Shown piece after piece: positions 34,311 to 47,463 of a DNA stretch of 64,000 nt. Each line of letters opens with the position of its first letter. Position 1 is the stretch's first letter. The stretch is from the NCBI GenBank assembly GCA_010015675.1, contig ML976985.1:718195-782194 (forward strand). The letters run 5' to 3'. A program made the position numbers and the translations under genes. This DNA comes from Byssothecium circinans (Eukaryota; Ascomycota; Dothideomycetes; Pleosporales; Massarinaceae). The notes beneath the pieces were generated by a model that saw only the letters and a list, made by a program, of their open reading frames with translations, was not told the DNA's origin and did not search any database.

Positions 34311-37300
34311 ACTAGGCGATGGGTTCCCGTGGGCCTTGGGATTCGGAACCTGGGGAAAGAATGCATATGGTGTTCAAACCGAAAACGGGTGGAGAAAAGA
34401 ACGATGGCTCCGGTGCCTTTCTTTCATCTGTTGAGGACAATGGAGAAAAATAAGAGTAAGGTCGGCGGAATGGTGGAAGGTGGGATTCTTTGGCGATGAG
34501 CGAGCGAGTGTGTTACGGCTCACCTCCGATCTTTGACGAAAAGTGTTTTAAATCAATTGCTGGACCTGCTATGGGGTTGACGAATCAAAATTTCCTCGAC
34601 GCCCCGCATGGAGGGAGGTCTCTAAAAATGATTTGCGGGAAAGTTAGTGCTTGGAACCGGGAAGAGTGTCCGAGTATCTGATCATATAGTGCATTTGGAT
34701 GAGATCCCCAACAGATGATCTTCTTGGAGCCATGCAAATGTCGAAAAGAAAGATTAGAGAGAGTATGTTGTCTGTGAGTGGATTGAAACCGGTACATCTA
34801 CTCATAATGATCTTTCGAGTTTTGGGGATGCTGCTCAGGGGAATAAAAAACCTACATATAAACTTGCTATGTGTGGGTGCCGTTCGCCGCGAGAAAGTAG
34901 AGGCCTAGATTTTTTGATCTGAGAGCAAAGCCATAGCGAAAACCCGCAATGTTCTCGGAGAGTCAGCTCCGAAATAATGGATCCTCAAACCCATGGTCTC
35001 TGTGGCTCGAGATATCTGTGCGAAGTCTCAATGAAGCGACTAAAAACGACCCAAAGTTTCGTTATGGGAGTGTTGTTTCTCGCCAGAAAATGGACAAATG
35101 TCGATCCCATGTGAGAAGTATATCTTTGTTTCAAATATCTACCAGCGCTTTCTTAAGGTGGAAATCGTCCAGATCATGCGAGAGTTCCAGCCTACTATTA
35201 AATATTTCTTCACATGGAGAGCATATCGAACTCAAAACATTGGGTTGGAAGGTATATGCGCTCCGGTCTGCTGGAAGACTTTTCCACACTCGAGAGTTCG
35301 ATTGCTCTGGAGTTGTGGAGTCTGAATAAAAGCCTGGAACAACCATCTTATGGAGAACGATTGGTCTTGCCTCTTCTATAAACCGTTCGTGGCTTTGCGA
35401 TCTTGCTCCCCACAAAGGCCTTCGAAGTCCACTAAAATTTGACGAACCTGCGGAAATGGAGATCTCTGTGTCTAAAAACAAAGTTGTGGACCTACACGGT
35501 TCGGTCGGATCTTTGCTGGCCTGGATTCCTTGACTGAGGTCAAAGAAAGGAAAGGATTGAATGATTAAGCACTGAGAAAGTTAAAAATAATATTGGATAC
35601 GTGCCATGGTATCCTGTGTGTGTTGAGCTGCGTCAATCTTGCACGACCACGGTGGTGTTACAGTGTTTCATCAGCTCCAGAAAATGTTATCAGAATTTTA
35701 CCGTATGCGTGCGCGTACTCCCGGACTTGAAAGCGGAAAATTGTTAAAAAAGAGGGACTACCAAGATAAATGGATCTCCACCGATTTTTTGTTCTATACA
35801 ATGCAGTCGAAAACACTCTTTCTTCAGTCTAATGATCTTCTACCACTTTAAAACCTGACTCTGACGTATTCATGGAAGCTGCGGCTTGTTTCCCGAGTTT
35901 CAGAAGCTCTAGATTACGACTCTGATGTTTAAGTAGCCGTTTATTATAGCTTAAAGGGGCTATAACCTTGCTTGATGAGCAAGGTTCTTTGCTTTTGGCC
36001 CCAGATGACTTATCTCGGATACTTCTGCTGCTGCAACCTCTTGTAGAAGAACCAACCCCTTTGCATGTCTGTTTTTGGTTCGAGCTATTTGGCTAGAAAG
36101 AGATCCATCTAAAGCAAATGTTTAGAGGCCGGACTTGAAGTCTCTCTAAAAGGAACAATCCTCATTAAAGATGTTCGCCGAAGCAGTGAGCTCGAAACAC
36201 ATTGGCACTGATAATATGAGTCCTGGGTTGGGGAAAAGCACAATTAAGGGAATTCAAACTCCAAGGTCATGAAGCGATGTGAGCGTCCTTCGCAGGAAAA
36301 GCTATCCACGTGTTAAAGGCAAAAAGTACGATCGTTCGCAGATATGAGGTCTTTTCTAGGTCGAAGGTTTAAATTTTTCACTGAGATCTCGGTTTGGATT
36401 ATCCTTGTTCCTGCTTTTTGAGCACTAGCACTGCTTAAGAGTACCTTAATTCGTACTGTCAATTTCAAAATTGCCCGTAGGGCCACGATAAAACCATGCT
36501 CCTGCAATGTATGGATAAAGTGGAACTATGGCAAATTATAAAATTAAAGGCGAACAATGAGTCGTTGTGAGTTTGAAGATTGGACTTCCATCAAATTACC
36601 ATTTGTGCTGCTACAAATACTCGATCATCGATACGAAAACTCTCCAGCAAGAAATTGTATGACCAGTCTCTTCACCGGCTGTGCAAAACTTTGAGAAAAT
36701 CCTAGTAATGTGGCAAAGAGAAAATAGGAAGAAAGTGAGTCTAATGTCTATCTTTGACATAAGCGCTTGAGTCATACGACTTGGAAATTGAGCTCGTCGG
36801 CGAAAAAGGTGTCGGCGAGAGAAATGAACGGCCCGTTCTATGGTGTTTCTCTCCGTGAGAATTAAAACGAGTGGCCATTTCCCACATGTTTCTCTCGCCC
36901 TGCAGTGTCTAATCATTCCGAATTCAGAAATAGCTCGCCTTCGTACATACTTATCGAAGACGTCGGAGAATTAAAAAACATTCCCACTTCTTAACCATGG
37001 TCATCCCCTGTCCGACAACAAAATATTCCAGAAAGAAAAAATCAGCAGCTCATCAACATGGGCGATACTTGGATCGAAAAACTACTTCACGCGACCACCA
37101 AGTCACGAACGAAAACGTACGCAGTGGAAATTATATGAGAGCACTGCTTCTATGCTGTTTAGCATGATGGCTCATCATAGGGCCGAAGACGAACGTCGCT
37201 TTTTATACATGTGCGAGTTCAGAATTTCCCTAACATGCACCTCAAACGTCTCTGTGGAAGAGTTATGCCGTTCCCAGCGAGATTGAGTCCGCCAAAATCC

Positions 37301-39484
37301 GACTCTAGCAGAAATAATGCCGCGCGATCTACAAAGCCAATTCGACCTACGTGATGAGAGACGTGGTATCTTCCTACCTAATGTCCACTGGCGGAGCACC
37401 AGTCGAAAATTGGCAAAGCCGTAAAGAGTTTGATTCTAAAACCATACTACAGCGTCTTCATGTTGCACCGGAAGTACAGCCAGCCTATCAAATCATTAAA
37501 GACCAAACATGTTCGCTACATGATTATGACTGGGAAGCACTGTATCTTATGAGAACATTGATTTAAAAAGCGAGAAGGACCTCTCCATGTGTTTCTGTGG
37601 AGATTGGCGAAGCCACCAACATACGTCATATGGGTTTGTGGAGAAATTCCCCTCTAAACTTGAAACTTACCCTCTCTAATGCTCTTATTCCCCAAGATGA
37701 TCCTGACATGGATATTCTCAAGAATCCACGCAGCTCTACTGATGAGAGGATCGAGAACAACGGCTTGCAAATTTCCCTTTGCTAGATTTATCAAGGGGAT
37801 CTGTTTAAACCAAAGAGCTTGTAAACATCACCCAACGTCCGTCCGGGTGAGAAACTACACGGTACTCTCTCAATATGCAGTCCCGAGCCTCTTACCTTCC
37901 GAACATCGCATTTTCTCTAGAAAATTTTCAACCCTCGTACCATGGACAAGGCCGCTAAACAAAACTCCCACTCTACCACTCACTTTCCGCGTGTGACAAC
38001 GCACCTCAGACAAAGTATCCAAAGTCCTCACACCAAGTTCAGAAAGCGGTGACAAACGCATCATGAGAAGAAGGAGAAGAAGAACCCCTCATACCTACTG
38101 CCAAAACATCGTCGCCGGCCATGGCATGTTTGGGAAAAAGCAGCCTTTTCCCAGACCAAATACCAGCCCCGAGAAACAATATGCAAGCACCGACGACGGT
38201 GAAAGGCGGTCGTATAAAAACCTCCCGCGTCCTCCACGATTTTGTACTCCGCACAAGCATCAGCCTATTTTATGAAGATAAAAAGGATATCAGACACGTG
38301 GTAATGGGTGTCTGTGTCTTCGAACAAAATTTGTTCCTCACCTTGAGAGAAAAAAGTCACCTGGAGAAGGTCTTATGTCTTTGGCTCTTTGGTCTTCGTT
38401 CCCCCCCACTCTCTCTTGTAAAAGGATCCAGATGATACTTTAATGTGAATTCGACTGCTCTGCATTGCCCAAAAAGCTCCCAGATAAGATTGCAATGGAG
38501 AGTTGCGCGAGGCTCTGGCCGTGTCGTCACTGGCAGAAATAAAACAGCCCGAAGTACAAATCATGTTCTGGGCGGTGACAAGAAACATAATGTTAAGCTT
38601 GAGATGGAAGGTTCCAGCTCAGATACTTTCTAAGAGATTTTCGAGAGAATATTTTCCTCCGAAAATCAACAACAAGATCTGCATGGAAGGATCTCCGCTG
38701 TTGAAACCGGCGAAAACAGAGCTGAGTAACGGCCCATGAGGAGAACGAAAATGGCCACGCCATGTGGTCAATGGGTGCGGTGAAGTCGAATGTGTCCAGA
38801 GTTTAGCCACGACAAGCATAAGTGCAGCTACTGTATGGAAAGTGCCGCCGGATTATCCACAAGAGAATGATTGAGGGCCTTCAGATGCGTCCGCTCGAGA
38901 TTTGTGCAGGGCATGGACGGTATGAACACCTGTAACATCACTCCACCATGAGTGTTTGGCGGGCGGAAGCTCTCTCATGCTTGGGGTTTGAGTAAAGGTG
39001 GGTAGTGATGATGATGGTCGTCACTCTTCGATCCACAATGCTGTATTGCTGTGAAGCGAAGCCTATCAGTAGAAGACCTCGAAAACCATATTAAGTAATT
39101 CCGCGCTCATGGATTCGGCGCCATGATAATATCGACATAGACAACATAGCATTTCCCCAAGACACGAGTTAAGCAGTGTGACAGGAGATAAAAGGGTGTA
39201 CAGCCTCAGAGTAATAGCAATAGAAGTAGTTGTTGTAAAACCACCAAGGAGATAAAGAAGACGAAAACGATTAAAAAAAACCCCCAAGCCATTAACATCC
39301 AGAACAGACGTACGCAATCCATCCATCCATCCAATGCTGATTAAAAAAGAGATAAGAAACTAGCAAAGCCAATAGTACAATCTCCACCCATCGACTCTCC
39401 CCTCACTCCTTCCCTCCTTCCCTCCCCTCCACACACACACCCCTTCCCAATCTCCAATCTCCAATCTCCCCTCTCCCCACCACC
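34311..39484. other. Gene-free 5-kb stretch
   Basis: No frame longer than about 130 codons looks coding on either strand. Composition is more A/T-rich than the flanks. Phrases resembling the array to the left recur weakly (for example TGTCGAAAAGAAAG at 34739 and GCTGGAAGACTTTTCC at 35270), so part of it may be older, saturated copies. One perfect hairpin is listed separately. Confidence 0.5.
35964..35986. repeat. Perfect 8-bp hairpin in the gene-free stretch
   Basis: AACCTTGC at 35964-35971 pairs with GCAAGGTT at 35979-35986 across a 7-base loop. GGGGC at 35956 and GCCCC just downstream (near 35998) could extend it as an outer stem with an internal bulge. Confidence 0.7.
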
Positions 39485-39815
39485 CTAAAACAAACACTCA
39501 CAGCACTCAATACAGCACTCACACCCCTCCTCACACACAAAACAACAGCACAACGCCGCCAAACACGCACCAAGACATCCCCGACTCTTCTTCTCTTTCT
39601 GCTGCTGCGGCGGCGGCGGGCCCTGCTGGTACTGCATTTGCTGGCCCGGAGGCGGGCCGCCGTAGTATTGCTGGCCGGGGGGAGGGCCGTAGCTATAGCG
39701 GGGGGTTAGCGGGGGTGACACGGGAGGAGGTGATGGCTGGGGATGGAGGGGGGAGGAATTACCTTTGCGGCGGATATTGCGGCGGCCCGTTATTGTAGTA
39801 TCCTTGCGATGCCAT
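39485..39815 (-). CDS. Small Cys-rich tail protein (CYSTM type)
   Basis: Exons 39815-39763 and 39692-39485 give 86 residues. The N-terminal part is Gly/Pro/Gln/Tyr-rich (QYYGGPPPGQQMQYQQGPPP). The C-terminus is a Cys-rich hydrophobic stretch, CLGACLAALCCCFVCEEGCE followed by CCIECCECLF. This is the layout of CYSTM proteins, tail-anchored stress-tolerance membrane proteins. The splice (CAAAG|GTAATT to CTATAG) joins two PPQ/PPG repeats smoothly. The exact role in fungi is not settled, and plasma-membrane location is an inference from the family. Confidence 0.82.
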
Positions 39816-41343
39816 TATGCTTGCTGTTGTCCCACGTCTTTCTTCTGCGATCGCCGGCTATCTGCTTTCGCTTTCGCTTTCGCGTTCGTTTCGCACGTCT
39901 TGTGTCTCTCGGAAATCCCAACGTCGGACTTGCAGTCAGTCCAAACCGTAGGTTGGAAGAATAAGAAGAACAGGAAGAAGACGAGGAAGAAAGCCGCGAC
40001 ACTTTCCTCCTTCAATTGCTTGTTCGGACCGACGTGCTGCAGGTGCAGGTAGATGTAGGTAGGTGGTATGAACAGCGGCGGAAGCTTTGTGATCCGGACC
40101 GCAAGTGATAGGACAGGGAGTGACGTATATCGTTCCTTCGCTATCGATGGACGTAGGTACCGGTATGTGCTTCCTCGTGAAATTCACTATTCACTCTTCG
40201 ATATCCGCCGTACAAATCTCTGCGCGTGAGTCTTGTGAGGTGAAAAGCCCGAATAAATGAGAGGAGAGGAGTGTCAGAAGATCAACACCAGGGCACCTCG
40301 CACCCTTATAAATAAATGCTGGTGCTGGAGCTGGAGCGGGGACCCACCCATAGCCCTGGAGGCATTCCGACACTGCCAGTATCCCCGTCTATAGAAACCA
40401 TAAACCCCACAACCCAAGCCCGGCCATTGGCTAAAGCATCTGAACAAGCATCAACACTAACCTTTTGTATGACGAAGCCTTGCCGAATGATCATCGCTGT
40501 CGGCCTATTTCCAGATCAGCGCCACACTTTGTCCGAGAATTATGCCACACGAGCTGCGCCATCTCCATCTCCATTTCTTCTGTGGCGAGTCCTACTTCTC
40601 CCTTCCTCTTCTCTTCTCTGCTGCGTCTCCATCTTGTAGCTCGAACGGATTGATACAGCCGCATTATTACGTGGCACGCTGCTCTAGAGAAATGATAAAT
40701 GCATGCATGTGCGTCGTCGTCATCCCGAGGCCAGGCGCCACAGAACCAACAGGGATGCAACCTGCTAAGCTCTTTAGCGAAAAAACCTTGGAAAGCTTCG
40801 CCGAACTCCCGTGTCCGTGGCAGTGCAACACCCCGGAAACAAAGCCGAGAAGAGTTGCACAACATGCCTGTTTAATTTATAAACGGAAACCAGTTCGACT
40901 TCGTACCGTTCATGTATTAAAATATCTACCACCCTCTGCACTGCACTGCACTGCATTTAACGTTCACTGCCATTCCGTCCCGTCCTGATCCGCCCCTCAC
41001 CCAACCACGGGAAAAACCTTGGGACGCTTACTATGCACGCATCGCTACCCACCCTATCCTCTGCAGACACCTGCTCTTCCCATCACAACCCCCAAAAATA
41101 CAGAAAAATTAGTATCCCACTCGAAAGCGAACGAGCTCTACCGCAAGAAGCACCATGCATATAAACGGCAACCAAGAAACATGATACGAGAAGCGACAGG
41201 TTTTCTTGAACGAACCCTAAGAATATGTAGTAGGGTCATGTGCAGCAAGGTTCGCAAAAGCCGGCAAGTATATACAAAATGTATATGACAGTGGGAAATA
41301 TCGTACAGCGTCCGTCAGAGGGAAAAACGCGCGTGCAGGATAT
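39816..41343. other. Intergenic between CYSTM and SLA1 genes
   Basis: It holds the CYSTM promoter on the left and the SLA1 3' side on the right. A short CACTG run occurs near 40937-40953. No gene is seen. Confidence 0.5.
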
Positions 41344-44300
41344 TTAGAAACCAAAGGGGTTCTCCGGCGCTGGAAACATTGGTTAGCAAATGTTCAAAAA
41401 GATAATGCTAAAGGTGTGCGTACTAGCTTTGGCCAGGTTTGCCCTCCCGGTTGGCTGCGGAACAAGCTTCTTCGCTGGCTGCACACCGAACCTGATTGGC
41501 GGCGCCGGGCCCGTCTTCTGTGGCACAAGGGGTTGTGCTGATGGCATGGGAGGCATCGGCGGCATTGGCGGTGGACTCTGTGCTTGCTGTCCGAACCCTG
41601 TAGGTTGCGGCTGGATGGCGGGGGGTAAGAAGCGATTGATACCAGTGGCCTGAGGGTTAAGCGGCGACGGGGAGAAGTTTTGGAAGCCCGTGGGCTGCGA
41701 CTGGAGTGGCATCTGGTTCTGGGGGAAGCCTTGTTGCTGGTATCCTTGCTGGAATCCGGGTTGGAAGCCAGTTTGCTGAGGCTGCATCATGGGCTGGAAA
41801 CCCGTGGGCTGAGATTGCATGGGCATGCCATTGAAACCCGTCGGTTGAGGGATCATACCGTTCTGCTGTTGGAACTGGAATTGAGGTTGTTGCCCTGGGA
41901 AGCCGTTTATGTTTTGCTGCATACGCTGCATATTCAAGTCTTGCAAGCTTTGCCCGGGTGGAGCAACTTGGGTCTGCATGTTCGGGTTGAAGCCAGTCAT
42001 CTGTGGCTGTAAAGGCGGAGGCGGCCCAAAAGCGCTTTGCTGTTGATTCTGGGGCGCCGAAGCAGCTCGCTGAGGAGGAGGAGCAATGAGTCCGCCTTGA
42101 CTTCCCGCTTGCTGTGGCGCCGACGGGCGCGTCCGCGGTGGAGCAAGCTGATTAGGTGCCATCGCCTTGACCGCGGCTACTTGATCAAATAGCGACGAGG
42201 TAGCACCCTGAGGTTGTGTGGGGGGTGCAGCTTGGGCGGGAGGTTGAGCAGCAGGAGTCTGCGTGGGTGGTGTAGGTTGAGGTGATGCCTCGGGCTTGAT
42301 AGCAGGCATATCGAGAAGAGACAGTTCACCCATAGAGCCTGTGAGCGCAGGTGGCGCCGGGGTTGGCGCAGGAGCAGAAGTCGTAGGAGCAGTCGAAGCA
42401 GGTGGTGCAGTACTCGTTGTGGGTTGTCTAGATGGTTTCACATCCCAGGCATTGTCTTCAAAGCCATCCGCCTTCTTGTCTGGAGGAGGAACGGATGCCA
42501 GTGGTGTTGCCGTTGAGTCGGCAGGCTTCTTCACCGCGTCATCAGACTTCTGTTCAAAGGCCTTCGGATCGACCACATCATTCGTCTGGACTGGCGGAGC
42601 TGGTCGACCCTTGCGGGTGTTGTTTCTTAGCGTTCCGCCAGGTCCAGAGAACAGCCCGGCGCTCTCTTCACCGTTCTGTTTGTCACCGGTGCGTCCATAC
42701 TTGTTGTCTAGGTGCTTCATTATGCGAAGAATGTCGCCCTCCTTGATGCCCAGCGTTCGCAAAAGCTTCTCTGAAATGTCCGGCATGTTTTCTTCACCCA
42801 TTTGATCCCGCGTAAAAGTCTGGGCATACCGTTCGCAAATCTGAGGGTTGACGCCACACTGCAAGAAGAAGTCGAACCAGTCATACGACGGTTTCTGCTC
42901 GATAGTGATGCCGGATGGAGCACGAGTCGATTTGTCCTGAGCGCGCTGGGTATTTCTTCTCTTGATTTCGGAAAGGGGTTTGTCGTCATCCAAGGAGATT
43001 CCGGCCGCCCGTTCGACGTATTCGAGATCTTCCACAGACATTTTAGGTACTGGGACTGCAATCTTGACACCATTCACCTTGTGAAGATGGATCTTGCCGT
43101 CCCTAACGGTCAAGAATTCTGCTTCGACTTTGAATGAGCCCGATCGATCGGTCCAGGTTCGGATTTTGGAGGTGTCTGCAAGGTTAGCATGCATCAAGAC
43201 CGCTGATCCACACCTATTTTTGGATCTTAAATCGAATCGGGTGGACCTACTCGGCTTTGAGGAAGACTTTGCGTCTTTCGAAGTACTTTCGCGCTTGCTG
43301 CTTCTCTGTGAGGTACGAGGATGGTCAACTTTTGCTTGCAAGAGACTAGAATGACGCATAGGCAATTGCAGGCCAGGCCCTACCTGATCACTTCTAACAT
43401 CACTATCTCGCTTCCTTCTCGAGGCTTGACGCGCAAGTTCCTCTTCCTCGCGCCGGTTCTGCTCTACCACAGAACGCCCAGCATTGGTTCCGGACCGGGC
43501 GATGGCGGCGGCAGGCGCAGAGACGGGAATGGTTTCTGTGATATCGACATAGTTAGCTGGAACCACACCCTCCTTATTGTTCTTTAGCCTCCGCACTGTC
43601 CACCACTCGTCGCTGGCAGAGTCGTCCAGCACCAAGATCTCGTCACCGAGACCCACAGTGACCTCGTCGTCGCCTTGTGCCATGAAATCAAACAGCATCA
43701 CTCCCTTCTTTTGCACATTGGAATGACCAGATCCGGCCGCAAGCACTTCCCGAAGTCCGGCACCCTTTGCAGCACCTGCCAATTCTCCAAGAGCTTGAAT
43801 GATCTCCGACGCCGTGTCCTTGGCTCCACAATGGAAGTCGACACTCTTACTAGGCTGTTTGAGTTCCATGAAGACGTGCTTTCCTTCCTGACTGTGGTAT
43901 TCGAGCTTGTCCGCAGTCCACTCCTGCTGCGGTCCGTCGCGCGACTTCTCTGGTGCTATCATAATCATGCCTTTGGCAATGTTGATCCCGAGAGTTATCG
44001 GCATCTTCTTGTTCTTGCCTGGCTGTGTAAGGTATTCGTAAATGTTGTACAGATGGTAGCCTGACCCAGAAAGAGGTGTCGAAGGCTGATCGTCATGCGT
44101 ATCGTAGTGATCGAATGTAACGGCGCGAGCACGAGGAGGAGGCGATCTCACAGGAGGTGAGTCGGGGGATTTGGGCGGGGACGCGAATTGGACTCGAGTG
44201 GGCGGAGGCGAGAAGGTTTCTGAGGGCGGTCGCTGCGGGAGACGAGGCGGCGGTATTTCCTCGTCAGACTCCTCGGGCGTGAATTGCACCCGCTTCTTCT

Positions 44301-44971
44301 GGGGCGGTGCAATGTTCGGTGGGGGAGAGATTGTAGAGCGCGGGGCGGCGGACTGCCCAGACTTCTTCTGAATGATGCCTGCGAGAGCCGCAGCAGGACT
44401 CTGGTGTACGGGGCTTTCGGGCGTGGGAGGTTGCTGGTCATCATCTGAATCCGGTGCCGTCACGATTGGAACTGACGGCCGCGTAGGGAGTGGGGGGGAT
44501 GTTGCTTCTTCAACACCACCTTCCTGCACGTCAATATAGTTTGCCGGGGCGAAGCCATAGTCGCTGTCCACGCCCACCAATGTCCAATCCGGATCCGAGA
44601 GGTCGTAGACGTTGAGGATGGCATCTTCCTGGAACGAGAGCTCTTCGTCGGTCTGACGCGTGTAATCGTAGAGTGCTTTGGCTTTGGCGACAGGCGCGGC
44701 CTAAACAGAGTGTCAGTCCTGCTTTGCACATTCCCAAGTTCTTCTGTTCCTGCATAGGGGCAGTCTAGCTCACCTCTTCAACGTAGTTGTTTGGGATCAA
44801 TCCCTCAGGCTCGTCATCTTCTGCATCCCCGCCCTTCTTCTTCGCCTTCCACCAGTCGTCCTCGGTCGACTTCTCCAGGACCATCAAGACATCGCCCTCG
44901 GCCAAGGCGAGCTCGTTCTCGCCCTGGGGCACATAGTCGTAGATGGCACGGTATATGCCCAGGAACACCAT
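41344..44971 (-). CDS. SLA1: Actin cytoskeleton-regulatory protein SLA1
   Basis: Exons are 44971-44774, 44700-43251, 43175-41424 and a 26-base last exon 41369-41344, about 1141 residues. A further in-frame intron (GTAGGG at about 43384 to CTCACAG) is likely and would remove ~26 residues. Domains in order: two N-terminal SH3 domains (FLGIYRAIYDYVPQGENELA; AKALYDYTRQTDEELSFQED), a third SH3 (VMLFDFMAQGDDEVTVGLGD), SHD1 (RTWTDRSGSFKVEAEFL), SHD2/SAM (YDWFDFFLQCGVNPQICERY) and a C-terminal run of QPTGF-type repeats that are Pan1/End3-type EH-binding or phospho sites. The last micro-exon gives the NPFGF end. Sla1 is an endocytic coat adaptor that binds NPFxD cargo and Las17. Divergent from the MFS gene. 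Confidence 0.93.
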
Positions 44972-45843
44972 GATGGCGACAGGAGACTATGCAGCCCTCG
45001 GACTGCAGTATGACGAACGGTGAGCGGTGCTGCTATTCGGGATGCAAAGGGGTGGTGGTATGCATAAGCCAGGCGGAGGGCAACGGGGGTGGTGTTGGTG
45101 CGCTTGGGCGTCGAGGGGCTAGCACGGAGGCTGCGGGTCGGTGAAGGCCACCAGCAGCGAGAGAGGTGACGAGGGAAGAGAACAGGAATCTCAGGGTTTG
45201 CGGGGAAGCGGACGATGCAGTGAGTGCGTGCTGGGTGGCGGCTGCAATGGCATGCGAGGTGAGACAAGTTGTTCGTTGGAAGCTGAGGCGCCGGAAGGGA
45301 AGCTCGAGCCACGCGTGCATTCGCTTTAGCCAAGGTCCAGTCCACGAGGCACGACGTCAATGTGCCTGAGGCTCCACAGTGTGCGACGAACACCTAATTA
45401 TTCGACACCCGGCATATTCGAGAGTCAAGCTATGTTGGGCGCTTCGGGAAAGCCTGTTGAATACAAGAGGGGCTATAGGATGTGGTGACAGGGGAGTAAG
45501 AGCAATTCGCGGAGCCAGCAGTTGCTTCTTCATCTCGCAAGACGAAACCGCATTTTAAGCATTTGCATCACCAATTAACCAGGAAATCGATTTTTCGTTG
45601 TATCGCACACAGTTTGGCTTCGAAGTCCGCATTTGACATCTGGAAGCGCATGCACGACATCTGTTCTATTGCCGACTAGCTCCCGGAATCGCACCTCGGC
45701 AAAATAGATTAGATAGCACACAATTACACCACATCGGTCATCCAGTCACTCAAATACACAGAACTTCCACCCGCTTCCATAAGCCACAACTATGCATCCC
45801 TCACCTCCCTCTCACCCCTCCTCTCCTCCTCTCCATACCCGCA
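44972..45843. promoter_or_regulatory. Divergent intergenic region of SLA1 and the MFS gene
   Basis: The 872-base space holds both promoters. I see no TATA box of quality and no further gene. Confidence 0.45.
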
Positions 45844-47351
45844 ATGGCCAAATCCGCCGCGATCCAGGACACCGAAGACCCCATAACCGACACCCAAGAT
45901 GTTGAAGACAGAGACGAAGAAGAGCTCTCCAACGATGCGAAAACCGCTCTAGAAAAAAAGATTCGTTTGAAAGTAGATCTGCGCCTCTGCAGCATCGCAG
46001 GCCTCCTCTGCTCCCTCAACTTGCTCGACAGTGGCGTCATATCCAGCGCGTCCGTTACAAACATGCTCTCGGACCTACACCTCGACCAAGGAAACCGGTA
46101 CTCAGTCTCCATCTTCATCTTCACCATCGCCTCTATCGCCTTCCAGCTACCTTCCACAATCGCAGTCCGCACTTTCGGTCCCCGGCGCTGGTTCTCATTC
46201 ATTACCTTCTGCTTCGGCATCATCACTCTCTGCACCGCATTTGTGCAGACATGGCGGCAGATGATTGCTCTACGGATTTTGCTGGGGATTGCCATGAGTG
46301 GCGTGTATCCAGGACTTACTTATCTGGTTTCGACCTGGTATACGAGGAAAGAACAGCAGTTGCGGTTTGCATTGTTGCAGAGTGGTGAAGTTACCGTGCT
46401 AGCAACGGGAAGTATTGTGAATTACGGATTGAATCGGCTGGATGGGAAGAGTGGGCTTAAAGGATGGCAGTGGATGTTTATCGTCCAAGGCTCAATCACC
46501 GCCTTCCTTGGCCTCGTGACGTACTTCTGGATGGTCGATTTTCCCGAAAACGCACATAGGAGCTTCATGTTTCTTACCAAAGAGGAATCTCAAATCGCCG
46601 CCTCCCGCATCAATAAAGATAGAGGCGACGTCGATCCCGACCCTTTCTCCTGGAACAAAGTCCTCGTTCACGCTAAAGATCCAAAGGTCTACGGTTTCTG
46701 TACGCTGTACTTCTTGCAGAACTTGGTCTCGACCTCACTGTCGTATTTCCTGCCTATTATCTTGCAGGGAGGTATGGGCTTTGATACCAATGCAGCGATT
46801 TTACTATCCGCCCCGCCATACTACTACGCCGTTATCCCGGCGATTCTCTCCTCACTCATTGGGGACAAATTTCAGCTCCGGGCCCCGATCATAACATTCA
46901 ATTGCCTCTGTCTGATCACTGGATTCTGTATGCTGGGCTTCTCGAACCAGGTAAGTGTCCGCTACGTGGGCACCTACCTTGCTACTGGCGCATACGTAGC
47001 GAACTGGGCCGGTATGGCCGCGTACCAAGCCAACAATATAGTGGGTCAGTGGAAGAGGGTATTTACTGCCGCCGCTATAACGGCTTTTAATGGCGCAGGT
47101 GGTATCGCAGGCAGTTTTATTGTGAGGCAGCCAGAAGCGCCGAGATATATGACGGCTATCTGGGTATCCATTGGGTGAGTCCCTTAAAGCGATGCGTTGA
47201 AGTCGCGAGGAAGCTAATAATATGTAGATCGCATATTTTGATCATAGCATGCCTTGCGGCATTCTCCGTGTACTTCTACACGGCGAATCAGCGGCAGAAG
47301 AAGGGCAAGCAGATCATCGAGGGAACGGCAGGCTTCAGGTTTACATATTAG
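45844..47351 (+). CDS. MFS transporter, Dal5/allantoate-permease type
   Basis: Exons 45844-47174 and 47228-47351 (GTGAGT donor, TATGTAG acceptor) give 484 residues. An acidic cytosolic start (QDTEDPITDTQDVEDRDEEE) precedes VDLRLCSIAGLLCSLNLLDS, where Asp-Ser replaces the usual Asp-Arg of TM1. The loop 2-3 region GPRRWFSFITFCFGIITLCT follows, then TM4 with LRILLGIAMSGVYPGLTYLV and the family motif around STWYTRKEQQLRFALLQSGE. Twelve spans fit, the last in exon 2. This is the anion:cation symporter (ACS) group, carrying organic anions, vitamins or small peptides in fungi. The substrate cannot be read from sequence. Confidence 0.88.
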
Positions 47352-47463
47352 ATATGTCGCTCGATGTGCTCATTTTAGGCTCAAACAGGGCGGCTCTTTC
47401 AGCTATGAACTCAAATTTCATGCCACGCTTATAAAGTCCTGTTTTCATATCCTCTACAAAGCC

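Noticed and set aside
43176..43260. Treating SLA1 43251-43175 as coding because the frame stays open
   Set aside because: GTAGGT donor, TGCTAAC branch and TTGCAG acceptor are in phase, and splicing gives the expected Sla1 TSKIRTWTDRSGSF context.
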